NCBI GenBank assembly: GCA_049684915.1
Contig: JBAVGO010000181.1
Span: 1 to 32,430 of the forward strand
From: GWB2-37-7 sp049684915
GTDB taxonomy: Bacteria > Bacillota > Clostridia > Lutisporales > Lutisporaceae
Direction: 5' to 3'
Length of the DNA stretch: 32,430 bases
Shown here: in pieces, positions 17,230-23,756 of the stretch
Position numbering within the stretch: the first letter of the stretch is position 1
Layout: every line of letters starts with the position of its first letter
The notes under the pieces: generated by a model
Seen by the model: the letters and a program-made list of their open reading frames with translations, nothing else
What the model was told of the DNA's origin: nothing
Database searches by the model: none
Program-made: the position numbers and the translations under genes

Positions 17230-18687
17230 CTATTTTGTAACTAGTATTGCTTTTAATTCTTCAATAGACAGCACATTTTCTCTTTCACGATGAATTATTC
17301 TATGGCAGTTTGAACAAACAGGGACTAAATCAGTTTTAGGATTTATCTCAATTTCTCCATCATTGTCTGATAATTGGTTAACATGATGAATCTCTACGTA
17401 CCCAGCACCTCTATTCCCATAGACTTTTTGAAAGTCAAATCCACAAGCACAGCAAACAGTTCCATGTATCTCTATCGCTCTTTGCCTATTTCTAGGGTCA
17501 CGCTCGTATCTCTTGCCATAGTAAGACTTTAACTTACCTTCCTTATAAGTTCCTGACCACTCTGTTTCCTCAGATTCCACATCTCGCTCAACTTCATTTG
17601 GATTGATAAATTCAATATTATATTTATCATTACAAATCTTTTTAAATCTTATTGAAGGAAAGCTATCTATTTTTTGTGATTGTTTGTAAGATGTTAGATA
17701 AATAGCGTACTTATTATTAATTATATCAGCAAAGTCAGATTTCCAGAACAACCTAGTACGTTCTAAATCACTATTTTCACACTCAATCTTAAATTCAAAT
17801 TCTTTATTTTGATATCCAACAATGACCTTTCTTTTCTCACCTTGTTTCAAACATTCAACATTAAAGAATTGCTTAATACTTTTGGGTATTCCTGTTCCCT
17901 TGTGTAGAAACGTAGATTTGTCCATTTGCTTTACAAAAGTAGTTTCATCATAAATAGTCCATGAGTCTTGTATAATAGGAAAGGTTTGGCTATATAATTT
18001 ATATTTATTACTATCAATTCTAATTAAGATATCCTTTCCAATTCCACTTGGAGCACCACCTTTTGCATTAACAGTAACTGCTTGAATCATTGGACGTATA
18101 GAATTTTCATTTCTATCTGGATACTTATTTAAAATAAAGTCAACTAATGCTTTTTTTGTAAACGGTTCTCCATTATATTTGACATACTCTCTAGCACATT
18201 CCTCAACTAATTGCCAATTGGGTTTATTTTCATTCCAAAGTTGATTGATTTTATGAGCTTCATTTTCGTTAAGTAAATAATTTGTCATGCTTGCATATCT
18301 TAGAATCATCAAATCTACTAGCTCTTTAACTTGCTTAATATTTTCTCTTTTAGTTTGCATACAATTAAGTTTTACTTCCTCAACCTTTAGAGGCACAGCT
18401 AATCCGGTCACCTTCCATCCATCTGTTTTCCAATAATTCTTAGCTTCATCATCTGTTCTTTGAATTATGTTCCCAGTTACTGTTGTTCTTGCAATTATAC
18501 CTCCAGAAGCTTTTTTATCACCATCAGAACGCCATAAATATATAGTGTCTCCTATACTTATTTTATTTAAATATTGTTTTTGTCTAATAGACCACCAGAT
18601 ATTCTGAAAATCAACTAAGTATGCATCAATATCAAATATCTTGGGATTTCCTTGAAATATCCAAGTATTTATATTCACCGCCCCCAT
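17230..18687 (-). CDS. EVE-like/HNH endonuclease, probable modification-dependent (type IV) restriction enzyme
   Basis: The protein has 485 residues. Residues about 4-150 look like an EVE/PUA-like domain (NTWIFQGNPKIFDI, then IGDTIYLWRS), a fold that recognises modified bases. A middle region (about 165-245; FTKKALVDFILNKYP, GAPSGIGKDILIRID) resembles a winged-helix-like module found in restriction-type proteins. The C-terminus is an HNH nuclease of McrA type: Cys412-Cys415 knuckle, EIHHVNQL (His434, His435) and VCSNCHRIIH (Cys458, Cys461, His462). No methyltransferase is adjacent, which fits a solo enzyme cutting modified foreign DNA; this is inference. Start: the ATG at 18687 has AAGGA only 2 bases upstream. 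A GTG at 18678 (giving MNINTWIFQGN) has it at about 10 bases and may be the real start. The gene is flanked by inverted copies of a TATGTGCCAG repeat and is probably an accessory insertion. Confidence 0.85.
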   Translation of the reverse strand: MGAVNINTWIFQGNPKIFDIDAYLVDFQNIWWSIRQKQYLNKISIGDTIYLWRSDGDKKASGGIIARTTVTGNIIQRTDDEAKNYWKTDGWKVTGLAVPLKVEEVKLNCMQTKRENIKQVKELVDLMILRYASMTNYLLNENEAHKINQLWNENKPNWQLVEECAREYVKYNGEPFTKKALVDFILNKYPDRNENSIRPMIQAVTVNAKGGAPSGIGKDILIRIDSNKYKLYSQTFPIIQDSWTIYDETTFVKQMDKSTFLHKGTGIPKSIKQFFNVECLKQGEKRKVIVGYQNKEFEFKIECENSDLERTRLFWKSDFADIINNKYAIYLTSYKQSQKIDSFPSIRFKKICNDKYNIEFINPNEVERDVESEETEWSGTYKEGKLKSYYGKRYERDPRNRQRAIEIHGTVCCACGFDFQKVYGNRGAGYVEIHHVNQLSDNDGEIEINPKTDLVPVCSNCHRIIHRERENVLSIEELKAILVTK

Positions 18688-18718
18688 TTCCTTATATAAT
18701 TAAATTTTTATGTGCCAG

Positions 18719-18906
18719 TTTTATGTGCCAGGCACCATAGTTATCCAGTTATCTTCTTATCAACTTGCATAGCCTACTTTAACATTTTCCTTCACCAAAT
18801 ATGCAGAACTTCTTTAATTACAATGCATATCAGACATATTCTATATATTCACTCTAATTCCTGCACATGTAATTAGAGTTACATTTATAATAATAAAATA
18901 AAGAAA
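18719..18906. repeat. 188-bp tandem repeat, copy 1
   Basis: This is the first of two head-to-tail copies with a 188-base period. It begins TTTTATGTGCCAGGCACCAT, whose core GTGCCAGGCAC is a near-palindrome, continues AGTTATCCAGTTATCTTC, and later contains a 9-bp stem (ACTCTAATT / AATTAGAGT at about 18851-18879). A partial head (TTTTATGTGCCAG) also stands just before it, ending at 18718. There is no ORF. It fills much of the gap between the HNH gene and the histidine kinase. Confidence 0.85.
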
Positions 18907-19088
18907 TTTTATGTGCCAGTCACCATAGTTATCCAGTTATCTTCTTATCAACTTGCATAACTTACTTTAACATTTTCCTTCACCAAATATGCAGAACTTC
19001 TTTAATTACAATACCCACCAAATATATTCTATATATTCACTCAAATTCCTGCATATGTAATTAGAGTGACATTTATAATAAAATAAAA
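18907..19088. repeat. 188-bp tandem repeat, copy 2
   Basis: This second copy directly adjoins copy 1 and is nearly identical over about 180 bp, with scattered substitutions such as GTGCCAGTCAC for GTGCCAGGCAC and one mismatch in the ACTC-ATT stem. The right end is approximate because it fades into A/T-rich DNA. Confidence 0.85.
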
Positions 19089-19122
19089 ACATATCCTCTA
19101 TGCAATAAAACATATAAATCCC

Positions 19123-19169
19123 AAAAAAATAGGTAGATTTTTCATAGAATCCTATGAAATCTACCTATT
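19123..19169 (-). terminator. intrinsic terminator of the two-component operon
   Basis: On the minus strand a long stem (AATAGGTAGATTTCATAG with CTATGAAAAATCTACCTATT, loop GATT) is followed by TTTTT. It lies about 20 bases after the histidine kinase stop. Confidence 0.9.
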
Positions 19170-19186
19170 CTTATAGCTTCCCTATA

Positions 19187-20593
19187 TCAAAACTGAAATA
19201 TAAACTCTGTCCCTTCATTTTGCATACTGTTAATCAAAATATTAACACCATGCCTGTCAGCTATTTGCTTTGCAATGGAAAGTCCAAGACCTGTACCATT
19301 TTTATTTTCATCTGATTTAACCTTATAAAAACGATCAAAAATATATGGCAAATCTTCTTGAGGAATCCCGATTCCATTGTCTTTAATAGCTACTGTTTTG
19401 TCTTTTATTGATACAGTAACAATATCCCCTTGAGGAGAAAATTTAATTGCATTGTCAAGAATGATTAAGAACATTTGACGAAGGCGTCCATAATCACCGA
19501 ATACTGTACACATCTGCATATTCTGCTCATATTTAATCTCGATATTCTTTTGCTGTGCTAAATGCCTCACGCTTCTAACTACATCATTAAGTACATCACA
19601 CAGACTCCACTCCTGCATTTCTATTTTAAAATCTGTATTTTGCAAGCGGGATAAATCAAGTAAATCATTTACAAGCCTTTGAAGAAACAAGCTTTCATTC
19701 AGCATTTGTTTATGATAATCTTTTATTTGTTCAGGATCAGTTACCACCTCATCACAAAGAGCTTCTAGAGAACCTCGAATGACTGTTACAGGTGTTCTTA
19801 GCTCATGTGAAATATTTGCTATAAAATCACGGCGAAGCTTTAGCAATTGTTCACTTTCACGACTGGCAAGGTTAAGTTTCTCACTTAGTACATCAATTGC
19901 AGATGCAAGCTCACCTATCTCATCTTTTTGTAGTACACCAGTCTTACTGCTATAATCACCGCCAGCAAGCTGTATTGCAGAATTTTTCATCTTTTTCAAA
20001 GGTTTTGTAAAAGTAACTGCAAACACTATAGATAAGAGAATTGATAGCACTAGAGCTATAGCCATACTAATTGCAAGTGTCTCAAAGCCCTGTGTTATTG
20101 CCTCATTCATTCCCTCTACAGGAGAATGAAGCAGAAGTGTGCCAACAACCTTTTCACCTGATTTTATTGGTGTTCCTACCGTTAAGGTCGGGGTATTTAA
20201 AAGATTACTAAAACCTTCACTGAAGGTAGTATTACCCTTGAACGCCTCTTTTACGACTGTTTCTGCATCCTGTGGCAGGTCCGCATAGTTATATTGGGTA
20301 TTTGCCATTTGTCCTACTGTAATTAGTTCAAGGTTCTCATCCACAATCCAAACATCAGTCATAGCAATATCACTTAAAAAACGAAGATATGCTCCGTATC
20401 CGCTTTGTTTACCGCTCGTTAATCCAGAAAGTGTAGCAGATATCGTAACTGCACGCTTTTCTAAATCAGTTTTATGAACCTCCATAGTATGATTCTTAAA
20501 AAGCATCATAAAAATGCCGCCAATTATAATGGAGAACAAAATCAGCGTAGCGGAAAAATATAATGTAAGTTTAAAAGCTATCTTATTTCTCAT
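19187..20593 (-). CDS. two-component sensor histidine kinase
   Basis: This 468-residue membrane kinase starts at the ATG at 20593, which has GAGGGG 7 bases upstream inside the end of the response regulator gene. Two transmembrane segments (about residues 8-32 and 172-196) enclose an extracytoplasmic sensor of about 140 residues. A HAMP region follows (TKPLKKMKNSAIQLAGGDY), then the H-box FIANISHELRTP with the phospho-accepting His, the N-box LIILDNAIKFSP, the D-box IKDNGIGIP, and the G-box GTGLGLSIAKQ. All catalytic boxes are intact. It overlaps its partner regulator by 11 bases, so the two are translated together. The signal sensed is not readable. The divergent small secreted protein beyond the regulator is a plausible target. 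Confidence 0.94.
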   Translation of the reverse strand: MRNKIAFKLTLYFSATLILFSIIIGGIFMMLFKNHTMEVHKTDLEKRAVTISATLSGLTSGKQSGYGAYLRFLSDIAMTDVWIVDENLELITVGQMANTQYNYADLPQDAETVVKEAFKGNTTFSEGFSNLLNTPTLTVGTPIKSGEKVVGTLLLHSPVEGMNEAITQGFETLAISMAIALVLSILLSIVFAVTFTKPLKKMKNSAIQLAGGDYSSKTGVLQKDEIGELASAIDVLSEKLNLASRESEQLLKLRRDFIANISHELRTPVTVIRGSLEALCDEVVTDPEQIKDYHKQMLNESLFLQRLVNDLLDLSRLQNTDFKIEMQEWSLCDVLNDVVRSVRHLAQQKNIEIKYEQNMQMCTVFGDYGRLRQMFLIILDNAIKFSPQGDIVTVSIKDKTVAIKDNGIGIPQEDLPYIFDRFYKVKSDENKNGTGLGLSIAKQIADRHGVNILINSMQNEGTEFIFQF

Positions 20594-21278
20594 CTGTTTT
20601 CCCCTCAAATTTGTATCCTACACCCCAGATAGTTTTAATTTCCCAGCCATCATGGCTGAATTCATCTAGTTTAGCACGCAAACGCTTGATGTGCGAATCA
20701 ACTGTACGGTTGTCGCCAAAATAATCGTAACCCCACAAGCTATTAAGCAAACTATCTCTAGAGAATACTTTATTTTTATTGATAGCAAGTGTCCATAAGA
20801 GTTCAATCTCCTTTTTTGTAAGAGATACATTTTGATCATCAATTGTCACAGTATAATCATCCAGCTTAACTTTTAGATTATCATATGAATAAGTCTGTTG
20901 CTTTTGTCCATCCTCACGCATTATTCTTCTCAAAATAGAACGCACCCTTGCCATTACTTCTCCTGGAGAAAATGGCTTTACTATATAATCATCTGCACCA
21001 ATATCCAGCCCCATAATCTTTTCAAAATCCTCACCTCTTGCAGTAATCATAATAATAGGTACATTTGAGGTTTTGCGGATTTCACGGCACACCTCAAAGC
21101 CATCCATATTAGGCATCATTACATCTAATAGTATTATGTCAGGCTGAAGCTCTTGAAATAGTTCAAATGCTTCACGTCCATCAAATGCAACTTTAGGCGT
21201 AAAGCCTTCCTTCTTTGCATATTCCTCTAATATAGAGGTAATTTGTTTATTATCATCTGCGATTAAAATAGTTGGCAT
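20583..21278 (-). CDS. OmpR/PhoB-family response regulator
   Basis: The protein has 231 residues. The receiver domain (1-120) carries the acidic pair Asp8-Asp9, the phosphorylation site Asp52 in IILLDVMMP, Thr in MITARG, and Lys in IVKPFSPGE. The C-terminal winged-helix domain (about 130-225) has the typical SLTKKEIELLW, RTVDSHIKRLRAKL and WGVGYKF motifs. The start is the ATG at 21278 with GAGGTG 6 bases upstream. It is transcribed before, and overlaps, the kinase gene. It sits 200 bp from the divergent secreted-protein gene, so the shared region may be its binding site; that is inference. Confidence 0.95.
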   Translation of the reverse strand: MPTILIADDNKQITSILEEYAKKEGFTPKVAFDGREAFELFQELQPDIILLDVMMPNMDGFEVCREIRKTSNVPIIMITARGEDFEKIMGLDIGADDYIVKPFSPGEVMARVRSILRRIMREDGQKQQTYSYDNLKVKLDDYTVTIDDQNVSLTKKEIELLWTLAINKNKVFSRDSLLNSLWGYDYFGDNRTVDSHIKRLRAKLDEFSHDGWEIKTIWGVGYKFEGKTDEK

Positions 21279-21313
21279 TATATCACCTCAAATAAGTTAA
21301 TAATTACAATTAA

Positions 21314-21322
21314 ATTATAACA
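21314..21322 (-). promoter_or_regulatory. possible extended -10 promoter of the two-component operon
   Basis: On the minus strand TGTTATAAT matches the TGnTATAAT extended -10 pattern. A TTGTCA lies upstream but with a 21-base spacer, too long for a standard -35. Confidence 0.45.
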
Positions 21323-21401
21323 TACGAAAAAAATAAACTGTGACAACTTTATGTCTTTATATAATTTACATACATAAAAAGAATACAATAAAAACATATT
21401 T

Positions 21402-21429
21402 TTGCCACATTCATTCGTTATTATATAAC
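21402..21429 (+). promoter_or_regulatory. probable promoter of the secreted DUF2680-like gene
   Basis: TTGCCA (21402-21407), a 16-base spacer and TATAAC (21424-21429) give a fair sigma-A-type promoter about 50 bases upstream of the ATG. Confidence 0.55.
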
Positions 21430-21478
21430 TATAGCAAACAAAAAATGCTAAATAAAAAATTATAGGAGGTCATATAAA

Positions 21479-21946
21479 ATGACAAAACTTAAAAAAATGG
21501 TAATACTCGGATCAACTATACTTGCAATCGGTGCAACCTCAATTACTGCTTTTGCGGCTTCACCATATACTACACCAGCTGAGGTAGTAGCAGCTCTAAC
21601 TGGAAAAACTACTGAGAGCATCATCGCTGAAAGAGTAGAAACAAATAAAACTTATGGTACTATCGCAAATGATGCTGGCAAACTTGATGAATTCAAGGTT
21701 GAAGTTCTTGAGATTAAAAAGGATAGCCTATCCCAAAGAGTAACTGACGGTAGTATTACACAAGAAAGAGCCGATGCGATTATCACAGCTATAGAGCAAA
21801 ATCAAGTCGATTGTGACGGAACAGGTTCTGCAAGAATCGGTCAAGGCATGGGTGCAAATTTTGGTGGCATGAATGGTCAAGGCAATGGTCAAGGTCGCGG
21901 TCAAGGTCGTGGAATGGGTTTAAACAACGGTCAAGTAGCACAATAA
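21479..21946 (+). CDS. small secreted protein, DUF2680-like, with Gly/Gln/Arg-rich tail
   Basis: The protein has 155 residues; the start has AGGAGG 9 bases upstream. Residues 1-27 are a signal peptide (KLKK, a hydrophobic core, then cleavage probably after AFA or AFAA). The middle (about 30-112) carries helical segments such as TPAEVVAALTGKT and GSITQERADAIITAIEQNQ, a pattern I associate with DUF2680 proteins of Firmicutes. The last 40 residues are low-complexity GQG, GRG and GMG repeats, probably disordered. It is transcribed away from the two-component system, which may control it. The function is unknown; an extracellular or envelope role is all that can be said. Confidence 0.85.
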   Translation: MTKLKKMVILGSTILAIGATSITAFAASPYTTPAEVVAALTGKTTESIIAERVETNKTYGTIANDAGKLDEFKVEVLEIKKDSLSQRVTDGSITQERADAIITAIEQNQVDCDGTGSARIGQGMGANFGGMNGQGNGQGRGQGRGMGLNNGQVAQ

Positions 21947-21954
21947 GCTTAAAC

Positions 21955-21997
21955 AAAACAAAAACACATATAGGGCAAAACCTATATGTGTTTTTAT
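21955..21997. terminator. bidirectional intrinsic terminator
   Basis: ACACATATAGG and CCTATATGTGT (11 bp) enclose GCAAAA, with A-runs on the left and T-runs on the right. It can end both the plus-strand secreted-protein transcript and the minus-strand DUF1292 transcript converging on it. Confidence 0.9.
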
Positions 21998-22002
21998 TTT
22001 GT

Positions 22003-22284
22003 TTAGTTGGATTCTTCCTGTATCAATTCTTCATATGCTTCGATAACTGCATTTAATTCTTCTTCGTCATCTATCCCTACAAGAACATCATCATCGTTTT
22101 CATCCTTTTCGATTCTTAGAATGTATGCCTCTTCAACTTCTTCTGCATCTGGATCCCTAGTGTCATCTCTAGGCAACAGAATAGCATATTCGTTTTCATC
22201 AAGCTCAAGAGTTGCAACTACCTGAAATTCAGTTTCCACACCGTCTTCATCATAAAGTAGTATGATATCCATTTCATCACTCAT
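22003..22284 (-). CDS. DUF1292 family small acidic protein
   Basis: This 93-residue, very acidic cytosolic protein contains MDIILLYDEDGVETEFQV and NEYAILLP, the pattern of DUF1292 (YrzB-like) proteins. These usually lie next to ruvX in Firmicutes, as here. The start has GAGGTG 6 bases upstream. It is the last gene of the minus-strand run before the shared terminator. The function is unknown. Confidence 0.9.
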   Translation of the reverse strand: MSDEMDIILLYDEDGVETEFQVVATLELDENEYAILLPRDDTRDPDAEEVEEAYILRIEKDENDDDVLVGIDDEEELNAVIEAYEELIQEESN

Positions 22285-22367
22285 ATTATCACCTCATTTT
22301 TTATTACATAAAGATATTGTATAATACAGATAAAAGTGTGTCAATAAAAACCAAGCTTGCCATATAG

Positions 22368-22793
22368 TTAAAGTTTCTTGCTGCTTTGCATATCTAGATA
22401 ATTTTGCAGAATAAAAACAGCAGCAACCTTATCAATAACAGTCTTTCTCTTCTTTCGGCTCATATCTGCTTCTATCAGTACCCTAGTTGCCGCTACAGTT
22501 GTAAGCCTTTCATCCCACATTTCAATCTCAAGCTCAGGAAATTTTTCCTTAAGAAGCTCTGCAAAATCAATAGAAATTTGTCCTCTTGGACCTATAGTGT
22601 TATTCATGTTTTTAGGAAGACCAACTACTATTCTCTTAATATTTTTCTCATTAATTATGTTTTTTAAACTATCTAAATCATTATCAAGTTTTGTTCTGCG
22701 TATAGTAGTAATTCCATGTGCCATCATACCCAGCTCATCGCTGGCTGCCACACCTATAGTTGCATCTCCTACATCCAATCCCATCATTCTCAT
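22368..22793 (-). CDS. ruvX: RuvX/YqgF family Holliday junction resolvase-like nuclease
   Basis: The protein has 141 residues. I chose the ATG at 22793 because AAGGTG lies 6 bases upstream and it gives the family's usual length and start (MRMMGLDVGDATIGVA). A longer frame to 22868 would run into the reductase gene and has no support. The RNase H-like fold shows the acidic residues expected: Asp in GLDVGDATIG, Glu in WDERLTTVAA, and Asp in DKVAAVFILQNYLD. YqgF proteins act in 16S rRNA 5' maturation and possibly on DNA junctions. The gene lies 14 bases after the reductase stop, within the ireB-DUF1292 run. Confidence 0.95.
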   Translation of the reverse strand: MRMMGLDVGDATIGVAASDELGMMAHGITTIRRTKLDNDLDSLKNIINEKNIKRIVVGLPKNMNNTIGPRGQISIDFAELLKEKFPELEIEMWDERLTTVAATRVLIEADMSRKKRKTVIDKVAAVFILQNYLDMQSSKKL

Positions 22794-22807
22794 GCTTTCA
22801 CCTTTTC

Positions 22808-23755
22808 TTATATAATTTTTATACAAAACTCTGGACAATATGCACTGCAATAGCCGCATAATACACACTTTTCTGCATTTACTCTTGCTTTTCCGTCTAT
22901 AATTTCTATGGCATTTTGATTACACTTTTTACTACAGCTTCCACAGCCGATACACCAGAAATCTATCAAAAGCTTTCTTTTTTTGTTGACAATTTGTTTT
23001 TGAATTTCTACAGGCACTTCTCGCTTCTCAAAAATTGCTATGTTATTTATTACTTCTGCTGTACTTTGCATTCCAACAGCTACAGAATGTATATTTTCAT
23101 TATTTATAACAAAATCAAAGCATTCTCCTGCATTTTTAATAAGATTGCCTCCACCTAGAGCCTTCATAGAATATATGCCCTTTCCAGCCCTTGCTGCTTC
23201 TTCTATAGCTTGTAGCATCTCTTCTTTACTGCCATCTATTATACCAAGCCCAGCTATATTAATAATTGGATGAACCACTTCAATCTCAGTATATTTTAAT
23301 GAAGCTTTGACAGCAGCTACAGCATGAGTCGATATCCCTATTGCTCTTATTATTCCCTTTTCCTTTGCTTTAATAAAATATTCAATTGCTTCATAATGTC
23401 CTCTTATAGTATGCTCGCTTTCCTGTTCATGTAAGGAAAAAATATCTATGTAGTCAGTGTCCATTTCCTCTAAAGCCTTCTTCAAGCTTTTTTCTGCTGT
23501 TTCCTTTGAGTAGGCATAGGATTTGGTTGATACTATGACCCTGCTTCTCCTGTTCTTTATTGCTTTCTTTATATACATATAGTTATTGTAAAGCTCTGCT
23601 GTATCAATAAGGTTTATACCATTATCAAAGGCAGCATCCAAAACCCTTACCCCTTCCTTCAAGGGTAGATTTGCCTGTAAGGGTCCTATAGTCAAGCTTC
23701 CGAAACATAGTCTTGATACATTTAAACCAGTGTTTCCTAAAATTCTATAGTCCAT
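22808..23755 (-). CDS. aldo/keto reductase fused to a 2[4Fe-4S] ferredoxin domain
   Basis: The protein has 315 residues. Residues 1-265 form an aldo/keto reductase barrel (YRILGNTGLNVSRLCFG at the start) with the catalytic set Asp and Tyr in IDTAELYNNY, Lys in VSTKSYA and His in FSLHEQE. Residues about 266-315 carry two cluster motifs, CIGCGSCSKKC and CVLCGYCSAYC, so two [4Fe-4S] clusters are likely. Such fusions are common in anaerobes and may couple substrate reduction to ferredoxin; the substrate is unknown. The ATG lies one base after the upstream membrane protein's stop, with a GGGGG ribosome site inside that gene's end, so translation is coupled. Confidence 0.92.
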   Translation of the reverse strand: MDYRILGNTGLNVSRLCFGSLTIGPLQANLPLKEGVRVLDAAFDNGINLIDTAELYNNYMYIKKAIKNRRSRVIVSTKSYAYSKETAEKSLKKALEEMDTDYIDIFSLHEQESEHTIRGHYEAIEYFIKAKEKGIIRAIGISTHAVAAVKASLKYTEIEVVHPIINIAGLGIIDGSKEEMLQAIEEAARAGKGIYSMKALGGGNLIKNAGECFDFVINNENIHSVAVGMQSTAEVINNIAIFEKREVPVEIQKQIVNKKRKLLIDFWCIGCGSCSKKCNQNAIEIIDGKARVNAEKCVLCGYCSAYCPEFCIKII

Positions 23756-23756
23756 A

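Noticed and set aside
18719..19088. CRISPR-like array
   Set aside because: There are only two long (188-bp) adjoining copies without unique spacers and no cas genes.
21302..21345. Standard -35/-10 promoter pairing TTGTCA with TATAAT for the response regulator
   Set aside because: The spacer is 21 bases, too long. The extended -10 is the better reading.
22794..22868. Longer start for ruvX
   Set aside because: It would overlap the end of the reductase gene and add residues not typical of the family. The ATG at 22793 has a good ribosome site.
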